A stretch of 64,000 nt of DNA from SB11 sp943370295 (GTDB lineage Bacteria; Bacteroidota; Bacteroidia; UBA8524): positions 124,001 through 188,000 of the forward strand of contig CALRQL020000006.1 of NCBI GenBank assembly GCA_943370295.1, in the 5' to 3' direction. Made by a program: the position numbers and the translations under genes. This document shows, in pieces, positions 23,850-32,470 of this stretch. Within the stretch, counting starts at the first letter, position 1; every line of letters starts with the position of its first letter. The notes under the pieces are model-generated. The model was not told where the DNA came from. It searched no databases and worked only from the letters and a program-made list of their open reading frames with translations.

Positions 23850-26381
23850 TCAGCGGGGGATGTCAGTTTCCCACTCTTCTACCTCATCATGGTTCTTTCT
23901 ATTCTTATCCTGCGTTTTTCCGTCACTGTCCTTCGTGTCTTTCTTCTGTATATCAAACTCATCCCGTAATAACTGTAACAACGTATTTTTTTCAGTCTTA
24001 ATATTTTCCTTCACATTTTTAAAGGCACTTTTACGGTCATACGTTACCGTAGGGTTGTCAGCAGGGCCTTTCATCAAAATAAATATGTTTATCCCCTCTT
24101 TGTCTTCTTCATAATTACCCGTCGAAGCCTTTTTCCTGTTAAATTTCTTAGACAACACATCCTTCAACTTCAACCTGAATTTGTATTCCATATAGTTTTC
24201 AAACGTATGATAACCTTCGGCCAACAAATTCAAGGCACTGTTTTTAATCTCCATTTGAGGAATTATTATCCTGTTATCCTTTATCTCGATATTGTTCTCC
24301 AACTTTTCAAACGCTATGTCTTTCAAATCGTTTACGTCCACAAACCCTGAAAGTTTAAGCATCGGGGCGTAATTATATAATCTTCCGCCCGTAATGCTCA
24401 AGTGTGAAGTAACAAATAGCTTCGACACGTCGATGTTCAGGTATTTATCCAACGGAGCGACTAATTGTAAACGGGTGGTTAGCGTTCCTTTTAAATTTTC
24501 GGAGGTTATGTGGTTTTGCCCGAAGTTGCTGCACTGGTAAAACAGTTGTTCAATGTCAACTTTCTGCGCCTCTAACTGGGCACTGATAACAAACTGCTTG
24601 CCTGTCTTTTCAAAAACGTTGCCGCTAAGGGCAAACGACCCACCCATAGCATCAAAATCAAGGTTTTGAAGCGTAATTACTTTATTGCCCGCCGCCACTG
24701 TGCCTGATACGTTGCGGGCAAGAAACTTATTGAAGGTGAGTTTGGCAATGTGGCTTTTTAGCTTGAAGGTAACATTATCAGGAATGGTGAACCCAAGGGT
24801 ATCCTCGGTTTTCTTATCACCGCCAACGGCTGCCAGTGAAGGAATATCAATGTGCGGACTGGTAAGATGACCTTCTACCTCTAAGGTCTTACCTGTGCTG
24901 AACATATAATCGAGCAAATGATGCGCCTTGCCTTTAATGCCCAATGAGTTGCCGTTTATTTGGGCATACAGCGTGTCTATATCTAAGAGGTTATTATCGG
25001 CAAATAAATGTCCGTTTACATTGTGGTACTTATAGGGGCTGCCTTTTAGCGCCAGCTTTACATTTTTGGCAGTTAGTGTCCCTTGAAATAAGGCCGGAAG
25101 GGTTTCTGTTTTCTTGTTAAAGTCTGATACTTTGCCCTCCATCTCAAGATTTAAAGTTGCCAACCCTTCTAATGTTTCAATGTTTTCCGGTTTAAATAAC
25201 TGCGCCCACTGCTTAAGGTTGAAAGTGCCTTCAATCTTAGCTTTTACAATGGGGTTGGATAGGTTTAGTAAACTTACCGCGCCCTGCACACGCTCACCGT
25301 TAACCGAGGCTTTTATCTGAGGGATTTCTAACGACGATAATGTAAAATCTCCTTGTTGCTCGTATTTCAATTTGCCCGATAGCTGAATATCGGTCATTTG
25401 TACATCCAATCCTGCTTTGGCAAGCCTGCCGTTAGCAATTTTAAATGTGGCATCCACCGCCGGGGTTTTGCCCTGTCCAAATTCACCCAATACACTCACC
25501 CTGCACTCCAGCTTACCATCGGTTTGGTAATCGCTGATGTTGGGCAGGTATTTTTTTGGGACTAACTCCAGTAATTGCAGCAGCCCCAAGTTATCGCCCA
25601 GTAGTTGCAGGTTGATGTGGTTGCTTTTTTGGCGGGTGGTTATCTTACCGTTTACGATGAAGTTAAAATCTTCAACCGTAAGTTTGGTTTGTGTGAAACT
25701 GTATGAAGTATCGGGTCGGTTAACTTTAAACGAGGTTTGAAAGGTGACGGGTTTGGCAATGCGCAATGTTTGCCCGTCGAATTTTAATTGTTGAGGTACT
25801 ATACTGCCCTTGGTGTTTACCAAGAACTCTTTTTCATCAAAGCTGCCTTGCAACTGCACATTGTTTACCAATACCCCAATGGTATCGCCTTTTTGCACAT
25901 CAATGTGTTGCAACTGTATGTTGGCAAGGGTAATCTTTTCAAACACCAGTTTGAATTTATTCCCGCTTTTGCCATCATCGGGCTTAAAAATAGAGAAGTT
26001 ATTTTTTTCGCCGTCTTGGGCTGCTTTTAGTTTGCCGTTTTGCAACACAATTTCCTCAAACCTGTATTGTCCGCGTATAAGGTTTAAAGGATTTAAGGTT
26101 ACCGAGAGGCTTTGCAACGTCATTAATTGTAAGCCGGTAATTTTTGAAGACTCAGCAGCACGAATGTTTTGAAAGCTAACAGTGATGTAAGGGAAGTTTT
26201 TGAAAGCAGAGAGACCGATATCGCTAATGGCAACTTTAACGGCAAGTTGGCTGCTGATGCTTTGGGTAACTTTATCTTTTATGGGTTTGCTAAAAATATA
26301 AATGCTTGCAATGCCCAGTAATACAAGACCTACAAAGCCAAGCACCAAATACCCTATTATTTTAAACGCCTTTTTCACCAC
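23850..26381 (-). CDS. AsmA-like C-terminal family protein
   Basis: This 843-residue protein is anchored by one N-terminal membrane helix (IIGYLVLGFVGLVLLGIASIYIF), with a long periplasmic beta-rich region typical of AsmA/YhdP/TamB-like lipid-transport proteins. The start has the AsmA pattern: IKDKVTQSISSQLAVKVAISDIGLSAFKNFPYITVSFQNI. The C-terminal about 120 residues show the AsmA_2-like segment (KLSGFVDVNDLKDIAFEKL, IPQMEIKNSALNLLAEG). The E. coli relatives influence outer-membrane lipid homeostasis; a bridging function here is inference. The start codon is GTG at 26381, or the adjacent GTG at 26378. It ends 107 bases upstream of the MltD-like gene and could be co-transcribed. Confidence 0.85.
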   Translation of the reverse strand: MVKKAFKIIGYLVLGFVGLVLLGIASIYIFSKPIKDKVTQSISSQLAVKVAISDIGLSAFKNFPYITVSFQNIRAAESSKITGLQLMTLQSLSVTLNPLNLIRGQYRFEEIVLQNGKLKAAQDGEKNNFSIFKPDDGKSGNKFKLVFEKITLANIQLQHIDVQKGDTIGVLVNNVQLQGSFDEKEFLVNTKGSIVPQQLKFDGQTLRIAKPVTFQTSFKVNRPDTSYSFTQTKLTVEDFNFIVNGKITTRQKSNHINLQLLGDNLGLLQLLELVPKKYLPNISDYQTDGKLECRVSVLGEFGQGKTPAVDATFKIANGRLAKAGLDVQMTDIQLSGKLKYEQQGDFTLSSLEIPQIKASVNGERVQGAVSLLNLSNPIVKAKIEGTFNLKQWAQLFKPENIETLEGLATLNLEMEGKVSDFNKKTETLPALFQGTLTAKNVKLALKGSPYKYHNVNGHLFADNNLLDIDTLYAQINGNSLGIKGKAHHLLDYMFSTGKTLEVEGHLTSPHIDIPSLAAVGGDKKTEDTLGFTIPDNVTFKLKSHIAKLTFNKFLARNVSGTVAAGNKVITLQNLDFDAMGGSFALSGNVFEKTGKQFVISAQLEAQKVDIEQLFYQCSNFGQNHITSENLKGTLTTRLQLVAPLDKYLNIDVSKLFVTSHLSITGGRLYNYAPMLKLSGFVDVNDLKDIAFEKLENNIEIKDNRIIIPQMEIKNSALNLLAEGYHTFENYMEYKFRLKLKDVLSKKFNRKKASTGNYEEDKEGINIFILMKGPADNPTVTYDRKSAFKNVKENIKTEKNTLLQLLRDEFDIQKKDTKDSDGKTQDKNRKNHDEVEEWETDIPR

Positions 26382-26565
26382 ACACTATATACTGCATAAC
26401 GAAGGCAGGCAGCCCGTAATTGCAGCAACCCTCAAAGTTAGTGCGGTGTTTGTTTGGTTTGGCTAAAACATTTTAACACTTAGGCCAAAGTGCAAACTTT
26501 TGTGTACACAACATAACAGCCGCCGAGGAAGTGTGGTAAGAGTATAGTTTATTGTGTATTTATGA

Positions 26566-26670
26566 CGGCTGGTTTAAACCTGCTGTTTTGTAATTACCTC
26601 CGTGCAAGAAACTTAAGCCCTTCGCACGGAGGTAATTTTTATAGTATGGGTTTTCAAACCCATAAGTATT
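26566..26670. repeat. Composite palindromic repeat, locus R2
   Basis: Three hairpins lie in the gap between the AsmA-like and biotin-carrier genes. GGTTTAAACC sits at 26571-26580 within a longer imperfect arm. A 46-nt element (26592-26637) has 14-bp outer arms AATTACCTCCGTGC and GCACGGAGGTAATT around a CTTAAG centre. A third hairpin at 26645-26664 has 9-bp arms TATGGGTTT and AAACCCATA and is followed by AGTATTGA, like the suffix at locus R1. Order and linkers match R1, R3 and R4. The remaining roughly 180 bases upstream (26382-26565) show nothing recognisable. Confidence 0.85.
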
Positions 26671-26689
26671 GACCGATTTGACTCTTTAT

Positions 26690-27187
26690 TTAGCACTTAA
26701 TAAGCACTTGGTTTTTCTCCACCTTGTCGCCGGGGTTTACCACTACTTCTTTTACAGTCCCGTCGGCAGGGGCTTTTAAGATGTTTTCCATTTTCATGGC
26801 TTCAAGCACCAACAACGCATCGCCTTTCTTAAAGCTATCGCCTGCGTGTACCAAGGTTTTTATCACAAGGCCGGGCATCGGGGCTTTAATTTCGTTCAGC
26901 TTGCTTCCCGCAGCCGCGCCCATTCCCATTTGGTCAAGCAAAATATCAAAGCGGTCTTTTACCGCTACCGTATGCTTAGTTCCGTTCACTTTTACGGTGT
27001 AGGTTTTGGAGTCGGCATCAAAGCCCACCAACTCTACATTGTACGATTTGTTTTCAAGCAAAAGGTGCAAACGTTTTTCGTCAACACGGTACACATCAGG
27101 GTGTACAGCTTCGCCGTTAATTTCGATTAGTTTATCTTTATCTGTAATTGTATAATCGTGTTTATCGTTTACTTTTGCCTTTATCAT
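26690..27187 (-). CDS. Biotin carboxyl carrier protein-like subunit
   Basis: This 165-residue biotin/lipoyl-attachment protein has the biotinylated Lys132 in the EAMKMEN motif, inside a C-terminal hammerhead domain (about 95-165: APMPGLVIKTLVHAGDSFKKGDALLVLEAMKMEN). The N-terminal half resembles the beta-barrel (BT-like) portion found in biotin subunits of propionyl/acetyl-CoA carboxylases of Bacteroidota. The partner carboxylase and carboxyltransferase genes are not adjacent. The frame extends to 27205; the ATG at 27187 is preferred because it begins the structured region, but the first ATG is possible. It is divergent from the M1 peptidase gene. Confidence 0.88.
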   Translation of the reverse strand: MIKAKVNDKHDYTITDKDKLIEINGEAVHPDVYRVDEKRLHLLLENKSYNVELVGFDADSKTYTVKVNGTKHTVAVKDRFDILLDQMGMGAAAGSKLNEIKAPMPGLVIKTLVHAGDSFKKGDALLVLEAMKMENILKAPADGTVKEVVVNPGDKVEKNQVLIKC

Positions 27188-27241
27188 TGGATAAAAATTT
27201 CTCAAAAATCAGCAAAACCTCATAATTAAAAAAATCCCTTT

Positions 27242-29998
27242 ATGCGCAAATTACTTGTGGTGCTTTTGGTAGGGCTTGTAGCAGTAGCGGCCTGTAAATC
27301 TAAAAAGAAACTTACGGCGGAAGAAATCGCTGCCAATGAAGCCCGAATGGCCGACTCAATAGCGATGGCGGAAGCAATGACCGAGGCCGAATGGGCTACT
27401 GATACCACTGCCTGGGATGGTGGTGATGAATACACAGGCGATTACGACTGGAACCCTGAACCCCAAACCCTTGCTCCTTATCAGGCATCAAAAACCCGAA
27501 CGATTGATATTACCCACACCAAGCTGGATGTGAAGTTTGATTACGAAAAACAACACATGTACGGTAAGGCGTATATCACTCTAAAACCTTATTTCTACCC
27601 AACATCAACGGTTGAATTGGATGCTAAAGGATTTGACGTTTTAGGAGTGTTTGTGGTGGATGCTAAAAACAATACTACCCCATTACAATATGAGTATGAG
27701 AACCTTGCCAAGCTTAAAATAAAATTGGGTAAGGAATACAAAGCCAATGAGGAATTGACCTTGTTTGTGAACTATGTTGCCAAACCTAATGAATTGCCTT
27801 CAGACGGTCTTGATACTGATAAGGGAGATGCTGCCATTACCGAAGATAAAGGCTTGTACTTTATAAACCCTTTGTTGGAAGATAAAAACAAACCCCGCCA
27901 AATATGGACACAGGGCGAAACCGAAGCTTCATCTTGCTGGTTCCCTACGTTTGACTCTCCTAATGAACGTTTTACCCAAGAGATTATTATGACGGTGGAT
28001 ACGCAATACGTTACCCTAAGTAATGGTAAGCTTATCGCATCTAAAGTAAACAAAGACGGTACCCGTACCGACCACTGGAAACAAAACCTTCCCCATGCTC
28101 CATACCTTGCTATGATGGCCGTAGGTAAGTTCTCTATTGTGAAAGACAAATGGCGCAATATTGAGGTGAACTACTATGTGGAGAAGGAATATGAAAAATA
28201 TGCCCGCCTGATTTTTGGTAACACTCCAAAAATGATTGAGTTTTTCTCTAAAAAACTAGGCGTTGATTACCCTTGGGAAAAGTATCACCAGATAGTTGTG
28301 CGTGATTTTGTATCGGGTGCAATGGAAAATACCGGAGCGGTGATACACTTTGATATGTTGCAACACGACGACCGTATGCACATTGACCAACCGATGGAAG
28401 ATGTGATTTCGCACGAGTTGTTCCACCACTGGTTTGGTGATTTGGTAACTACCGAAAGCTGGGCCAACTTGCCGCTAAACGAGAGCTTTGCCACTTATGG
28501 TGAGTACTTGTGGAGAGAATACGCTTATGGTCGTGAGGAAGCTGATGAACACCTTGACGAAGATTTGAGCCGCTACCTAAGTGAAGCTGAAGAGAAGAAA
28601 ACTGAATTAGTTCGCTTTAACCACGATAAACCCGATGACATGTTTGACGCACACAGCTACCAAAAAGGTGGTCGTGTTTTGCATATGTTGCGCAAATACG
28701 TTGGCGATGATGCTTTCTTTAAAGCATTGAACATTTATCTAACCCAAAATAAATTCAAATCGGTTGAGATGCACCAATTGCGTCTTGCCGTTGAAGAAGT
28801 AACCGGAGAAGACCTTAACTGGTTCTTTAACCAATGGTTTTACAGTGCAGGCCACCCTGTGTTGGATATTAACCACAGTTATGATGAAGAAAACGGAGTG
28901 TATGCAATTGAGGTAACCCAACAACAAAGCGGAGAGAACATCCCATCGGTGTATAAACTGCCTTTGAAAGTTGATATTTATACTGAAAGCGGAAAAACTA
29001 CTGAAGAGATTGTTATTGACGAGAGTTTTGAGCGTTTTGAGTTTAACCCCGCAGGAAAAGTACGTTGGGTGAACTTTGATGCTGAAAAAATGTTGCTTGC
29101 CAAGAAAACTGAATATAAAGCCAATGAACAATGGTTGGCACAGTTGACAGAAGGCCCCTTGTATATGGACCGTATGGAAGCAATCACCAAAGCTGAAGAA
29201 TTAGTTAGCAACGGCGAAGAAGTGGGTGAAAACATGGTGCTTACTGCTATGGGCGACCGTTTTTGGGCAATTCGCTTAAAGGCTTTGAAGATTATTAAAG
29301 ATGCTGAAATGGCAGCTAACAATGAGAAATTAGCCCGTCGTATCAGTATGATGGCTGAATCTGATAAAAAATCTACTGTGCGTGCTAAGGCGATTGATAT
29401 CATTAGCGAAATGGATGACGCAACGTATGCTCCCATCTTTACCAAACTGATGAACGACTCATCGTATTTTGTGGCCGGCGAGGCAATCTCAGCACTTGCA
29501 CGTATTGATAGTGCGGCTGCTGTAAAATTTGCAGAAACTGAATACGTTAAGATGAAAAATGAGCAAATGCGCTCACTTTATCTATATGTATTGGGTAAAT
29601 ACGGTGCCGGGGATTACATGGGCTGGTTTACCAAAGAGTTTGAAACTGCTAAAGGCGACGGGGTGTTTTTATTGGCTACCGGCTTAGGTGCACACATGGT
29701 GAATGGTGACGAAGACCGAACACTTAAAGGCCAAGAGTTATTGCAAAGCCAAGACATGAGCGGTAACTGGATTATGATGTTTGTGATGTACAGCATCAAC
29801 AAACAGATAAACGATAAGTATGTGCCTATTTATAAATTACTGAACCAAAAAGCAGTAGCTAACGGCCTTACTGCCTCTGAAAGCAACCGACTTGAGAAAA
29901 TACAACAAATACTTTCGCAAAGCGGCGGACTTGAAGAAGAGGAAGAAGAACACCATGAAGGTGACGGACACAACCATCATCACGGACACGAACATTAA
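27242..29998 (+). CDS. M1-family aminopeptidase lipoprotein with His-rich C-terminus
   Basis: This 918-residue zinc aminopeptidase has a lipobox signal (VAAC, Cys18), so it is probably an outer-membrane or periplasmic lipoprotein. The catalytic core has the substrate motif GAMEN (359-363), zinc ligands His391 and His395 with catalytic Glu392 in HELFHHW, and third ligand Glu414 in NESFATYGEYLW. The region after about 690 is helical and HEAT-like (ARIDSAAAVKFAE, AKAIDIISEM). The last roughly 24 residues are six Glu, then a His/Gly/Asp/Asn tail with ten His, unusual for the family and possibly metal-binding. It probably scavenges peptides. A strong terminator follows. Confidence 0.93.
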   Translation: MRKLLVVLLVGLVAVAACKSKKKLTAEEIAANEARMADSIAMAEAMTEAEWATDTTAWDGGDEYTGDYDWNPEPQTLAPYQASKTRTIDITHTKLDVKFDYEKQHMYGKAYITLKPYFYPTSTVELDAKGFDVLGVFVVDAKNNTTPLQYEYENLAKLKIKLGKEYKANEELTLFVNYVAKPNELPSDGLDTDKGDAAITEDKGLYFINPLLEDKNKPRQIWTQGETEASSCWFPTFDSPNERFTQEIIMTVDTQYVTLSNGKLIASKVNKDGTRTDHWKQNLPHAPYLAMMAVGKFSIVKDKWRNIEVNYYVEKEYEKYARLIFGNTPKMIEFFSKKLGVDYPWEKYHQIVVRDFVSGAMENTGAVIHFDMLQHDDRMHIDQPMEDVISHELFHHWFGDLVTTESWANLPLNESFATYGEYLWREYAYGREEADEHLDEDLSRYLSEAEEKKTELVRFNHDKPDDMFDAHSYQKGGRVLHMLRKYVGDDAFFKALNIYLTQNKFKSVEMHQLRLAVEEVTGEDLNWFFNQWFYSAGHPVLDINHSYDEENGVYAIEVTQQQSGENIPSVYKLPLKVDIYTESGKTTEEIVIDESFERFEFNPAGKVRWVNFDAEKMLLAKKTEYKANEQWLAQLTEGPLYMDRMEAITKAEELVSNGEEVGENMVLTAMGDRFWAIRLKALKIIKDAEMAANNEKLARRISMMAESDKKSTVRAKAIDIISEMDDATYAPIFTKLMNDSSYFVAGEAISALARIDSAAAVKFAETEYVKMKNEQMRSLYLYVLGKYGAGDYMGWFTKEFETAKGDGVFLLATGLGAHMVNGDEDRTLKGQELLQSQDMSGNWIMMFVMYSINKQINDKYVPIYKLLNQKAVANGLTASESNRLEKIQQILSQSGGLEEEEEEHHEGDGHNHHHGHEH

Positions 29999-30020
29999 TA
30001 GTTTGACGAAATAAATTTGA

Positions 30021-30047
30021 AAAGCAGCCCAAGGGCTGCTTTTTTTG
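30021..30047 (+). terminator. Rho-independent terminator after the M1 peptidase gene
   Basis: 10-bp stem AAAGCAGCCC and GGGCTGCTTT with AA loop followed by a T run, about 22 bases after the stop codon. Confidence 0.88.
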
Positions 30048-30103
30048 TTAAATTAATCAGGCTGAGAAAAACTTTTTACCGCCTTTGTTTTTTTATTTTT
30101 AGA

Positions 30104-30118
30104 ACGGATTAAAACCGT
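30104..30118. repeat. Solo palindromic module upstream of cinA
   Basis: ACGG and CCGT arms around ATTAAAA resemble the TTAAAA-centred hairpins of the composite repeats at R1-R4. It directly abuts a TAGGTTTG -7-like box, so it could lie in the cinA promoter. Confidence 0.45.
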
Positions 30119-30125
30119 AGGTTTG
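30118..30125 (+). promoter_or_regulatory. Candidate -7 box for cinA
   Basis: TAGGTTTG matches TAnnTTTG exactly, 23-30 bases before the cinA GTG. It overlaps the edge of a palindromic module. Confidence 0.45.
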
Positions 30126-30147
30126 AAATCGAAAACGCTATAAAACT

Positions 30148-31395
30148 GTGCACAACTACTGCGAAATAATAACCATTGGAGACGAACTGCTTATAGGGCA
30201 GGTGGTGGATACCAATTCGGCATGGATAGGCCGTGAATTAAATAAGATAGGTGTTGAGGTTGTTCAAAAAACAGCCATCAGCGATAATGTTGAACATATA
30301 GTTAACGCACTTGACAATGCCAAAAAACGCGCCCGCATTATATTGATTACCGGCGGACTTGGCCCCACCAAAGACGACCTTACAAAGCAAACACTGGCTA
30401 CTTATTTTAATAGTGGCTGGCGCAAAGAGGTTGCAGTGGAAGAACATATCCGTAAAATTTTTGAGGCACGTAACCTGCCGCTTTTGGATGTGAACCTTGA
30501 GCAAGCAATGCTGCCTGATAACTGTGAAACCATTTTTAATCACCAAGGCACAGCACCCGGTATGTGGTTTGAGGAAGACGGTCATATTTTTATCTCGATG
30601 CCCGGAGTGCCTTACGAAATGATTTCGATGATGGAAGGTTTTGTGCTACCACGCCTTGAGCGGTTGGATAACACACAACAGATTATCCATAAAACCATTG
30701 TAACAGCGGGTATTGGTGAGTCGTTTTTAGCTAAGAAAATTGAATCTGTAGAAGACAGCCTGCCTAAGCACATTAAACTGGCTTATTTGCCTCACTTTAC
30801 GTCGGTGCGATTGCGTTTTACAGCAAGAGGTGAAAATGCTGAAACATTGCAAGCTGAACTTAATGTGATTGCGCAACAAGTAAAAGAACTTGTGGGCGAG
30901 TATGTAATTGCCGAAGAGGATATAAAACTAGAACAATTGATTGGCAGGTTGCTGAAAGAACGTAGCCAAACACTTGCAACTGCTGAAAGTTGCACAGGAG
31001 GATTTATTGCCCATCTTGTTACAAGCGTGCCCGGTAGCTCGGCCTATTTTATGGGCTCAGTGGTTTCGTATGATAATAAAGTAAAAATATCACAACTGGG
31101 TGTAAAACCGGATACACTTGCCACTGTGGGTGCAGTAAGCAGTGAAACAGTAGAACAAATGGCGCGTGGTGTGATTGAATTGCTGGGAACGGACTATGCC
31201 ATTGCTACCAGTGGTATTGCCGGCCCTGATGGCGGCACTCCTGAAAAACCGGTCGGCACAGTTTGGATTGCTGTAGCTAATAAAAACAAGGTATTGCCCC
31301 TTAAGTTTAACTTCCACGGTACTAGGCAAGCCGTTATTGAACGTACTGCTATTACTGCACTTAATATGCTGCGCAAGTTGATTTTGGAGCATTAG
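30148..31395 (+). CDS. cinA: CinA-family nicotinamide-nucleotide amidase
   Basis: This 415-residue two-domain protein has an N-terminal MoCF/CinA domain (about 1-170: EIITIGDELLIGQVVDTNSAWIGREL, ITGGLGPTKDDLT, PGVPYEM), associated with ADP-ribose pyrophosphatase activity in the family. The C-terminal PncC-like domain (about 255-415: TLATAESCTGGFIAHLVTSVPGSSAYFMGSVVSYDN, ATSGIAGPDGGTPEKPVGTVWIA) deamidates nicotinamide mononucleotide, an NAD-salvage step. The start is GTG at 30148. The gene stands alone between the M1 peptidase terminator and a T9SS-cargo gene. The competence or DNA-damage annotation is historical and is not implied here. Confidence 0.95.
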   Translation: MHNYCEIITIGDELLIGQVVDTNSAWIGRELNKIGVEVVQKTAISDNVEHIVNALDNAKKRARIILITGGLGPTKDDLTKQTLATYFNSGWRKEVAVEEHIRKIFEARNLPLLDVNLEQAMLPDNCETIFNHQGTAPGMWFEEDGHIFISMPGVPYEMISMMEGFVLPRLERLDNTQQIIHKTIVTAGIGESFLAKKIESVEDSLPKHIKLAYLPHFTSVRLRFTARGENAETLQAELNVIAQQVKELVGEYVIAEEDIKLEQLIGRLLKERSQTLATAESCTGGFIAHLVTSVPGSSAYFMGSVVSYDNKVKISQLGVKPDTLATVGAVSSETVEQMARGVIELLGTDYAIATSGIAGPDGGTPEKPVGTVWIAVANKNKVLPLKFNFHGTRQAVIERTAITALNMLRKLILEH

Positions 31396-31428
31396 TCGAT
31401 TAAGGAAATCTTAGGCGTTTATTAATCA

Positions 31429-31436
31429 TATATTTG
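31429..31436 (+). promoter_or_regulatory. Candidate -7 box for the DNRLRE gene
   Basis: TATATTTG matches TAnnTTTG, about 110 bases before the ATG. The implied 5' leader of about 100 bases contains a small AAGGTT/AACCTT inverted repeat near 31508-31533. No -33 element was seen. Confidence 0.35.
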
Positions 31437-31546
31437 TAGTAAGTAATAGAATTTGAACGTATGTAGCGCATCATTATAAACTAACAACAGCAAATAGGCA
31501 GCCCAACAAGGTTGAATTTATTTTTTAACCTTAATTCTTAATTTTT

Positions 31547-32407
31547 ATGAAACCCTTATTTCTCACTTTGGCACTAATGCTTGCCGGTGCTGTTTTAAAT
31601 GCTCAAACTGTTGTTACCATTGTCGCCGATTCAGTAAAAGGCAAAGACTCTGAAGTTGCTTCGATTAATTATGCTGTAAACAACAATTACGCTAACGAAA
31701 AGGTGCACTATGTGTATGCTTGGACACAAAGTGGTACTCCAACCATCATTAGAACGTTTCTTTGGATTGATTTAGCGCAAATTCCCGCAAATGCAACCAT
31801 CTCATCCGCCTCTTTAAGTCTTTATTATGATGCTGCTTTTGTAGCCGTACCTGTGGCCGGACAAAATGATTTTTGGGTTGAACGTGTTACACAATCGTGG
31901 GCAGAAAACACCATTACATGGAATAACCAGCCATCTTCAACTACTGTAAACAGGGGTTCTTCTATTGCTTTTACCAGCTCGGATATGGTTTACACTGTGG
32001 ATGTAAAAGAGGTGATAAAAGATATTGTTGCATCGGGCAACAATTACGGCTTGGTATTGAAGTTAAAAGATGAACAACCTTATAGAAATGTGGCTTTTGG
32101 AAGCACTGAGAACCCCGACCCAAACAAACGTCCCACGCTTACGGTTACTTATACTGTACCCACCACGGCAATAGAACCCTTAGCCGAAACGTCGTTTACG
32201 GTGTACCCCAACCCTACAAACAATACGATTACGGTTACCGGTGGTGAGGGTAATGCAGCTATCAGCATTTTGGATGCAACAGGTCGTGAGGTATTTTTCG
32301 AGGCCAATTATGGTTTTAATACACCCCTAAATATAGACGAACTGGTACCCGGTGTTTATTATTTGCGTGTAAATAACAGCAAAACTATTAAACTGGTAAA
32401 GGAATAA
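31547..32407 (+). CDS. DNRLRE-domain secreted protein with T9SS type A sorting tail
   Basis: This 286-residue exported protein has a Sec signal (cleavage after VLNA near residue 19). Residues about 20-205 form a DNRLRE domain, a beta-sandwich found in cell-surface and carbohydrate-associated proteins: IIRTFLWIDLAQIPANATISSASLSLYY, WVERVTQSWAENTITWNNQP, and VDVKEVIKDIVASGNNYGLVLK. The last roughly 70 residues are a T9SS type A C-terminal signal: TVYPNPTNNTITV, ISILDATGREV, and LVPGVYYLRVNNSKTIKLVKE. It should therefore be secreted across the outer membrane by T9SS and possibly attached to the surface. No catalytic domain is seen. It is monocistronic. Confidence 0.92.
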   Translation: MKPLFLTLALMLAGAVLNAQTVVTIVADSVKGKDSEVASINYAVNNNYANEKVHYVYAWTQSGTPTIIRTFLWIDLAQIPANATISSASLSLYYDAAFVAVPVAGQNDFWVERVTQSWAENTITWNNQPSSTTVNRGSSIAFTSSDMVYTVDVKEVIKDIVASGNNYGLVLKLKDEQPYRNVAFGSTENPDPNKRPTLTVTYTVPTTAIEPLAETSFTVYPNPTNNTITVTGGEGNAAISILDATGREVFFEANYGFNTPLNIDELVPGVYYLRVNNSKTIKLVKE

Positions 32408-32410
32408 CCC

Positions 32411-32460
32411 TATAAACGAAGAAGGCCCCGCAGCAAGCTGCGGGGCCTTCTTCGTTTATA
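32411..32460. terminator. Bidirectional terminator, perfect 24-bp inverted repeat
   Basis: Arms 32411-32434 and 32437-32460 are exact reverse complements with an AA loop. A GC-rich inner stem (GGCCCCGCAGC) is flanked by A/T-rich outer bases. It sits between the converging DNRLRE and DPP III-like genes and serves both. Confidence 0.9.
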
Positions 32461-32470
32461 TATATGCGTA

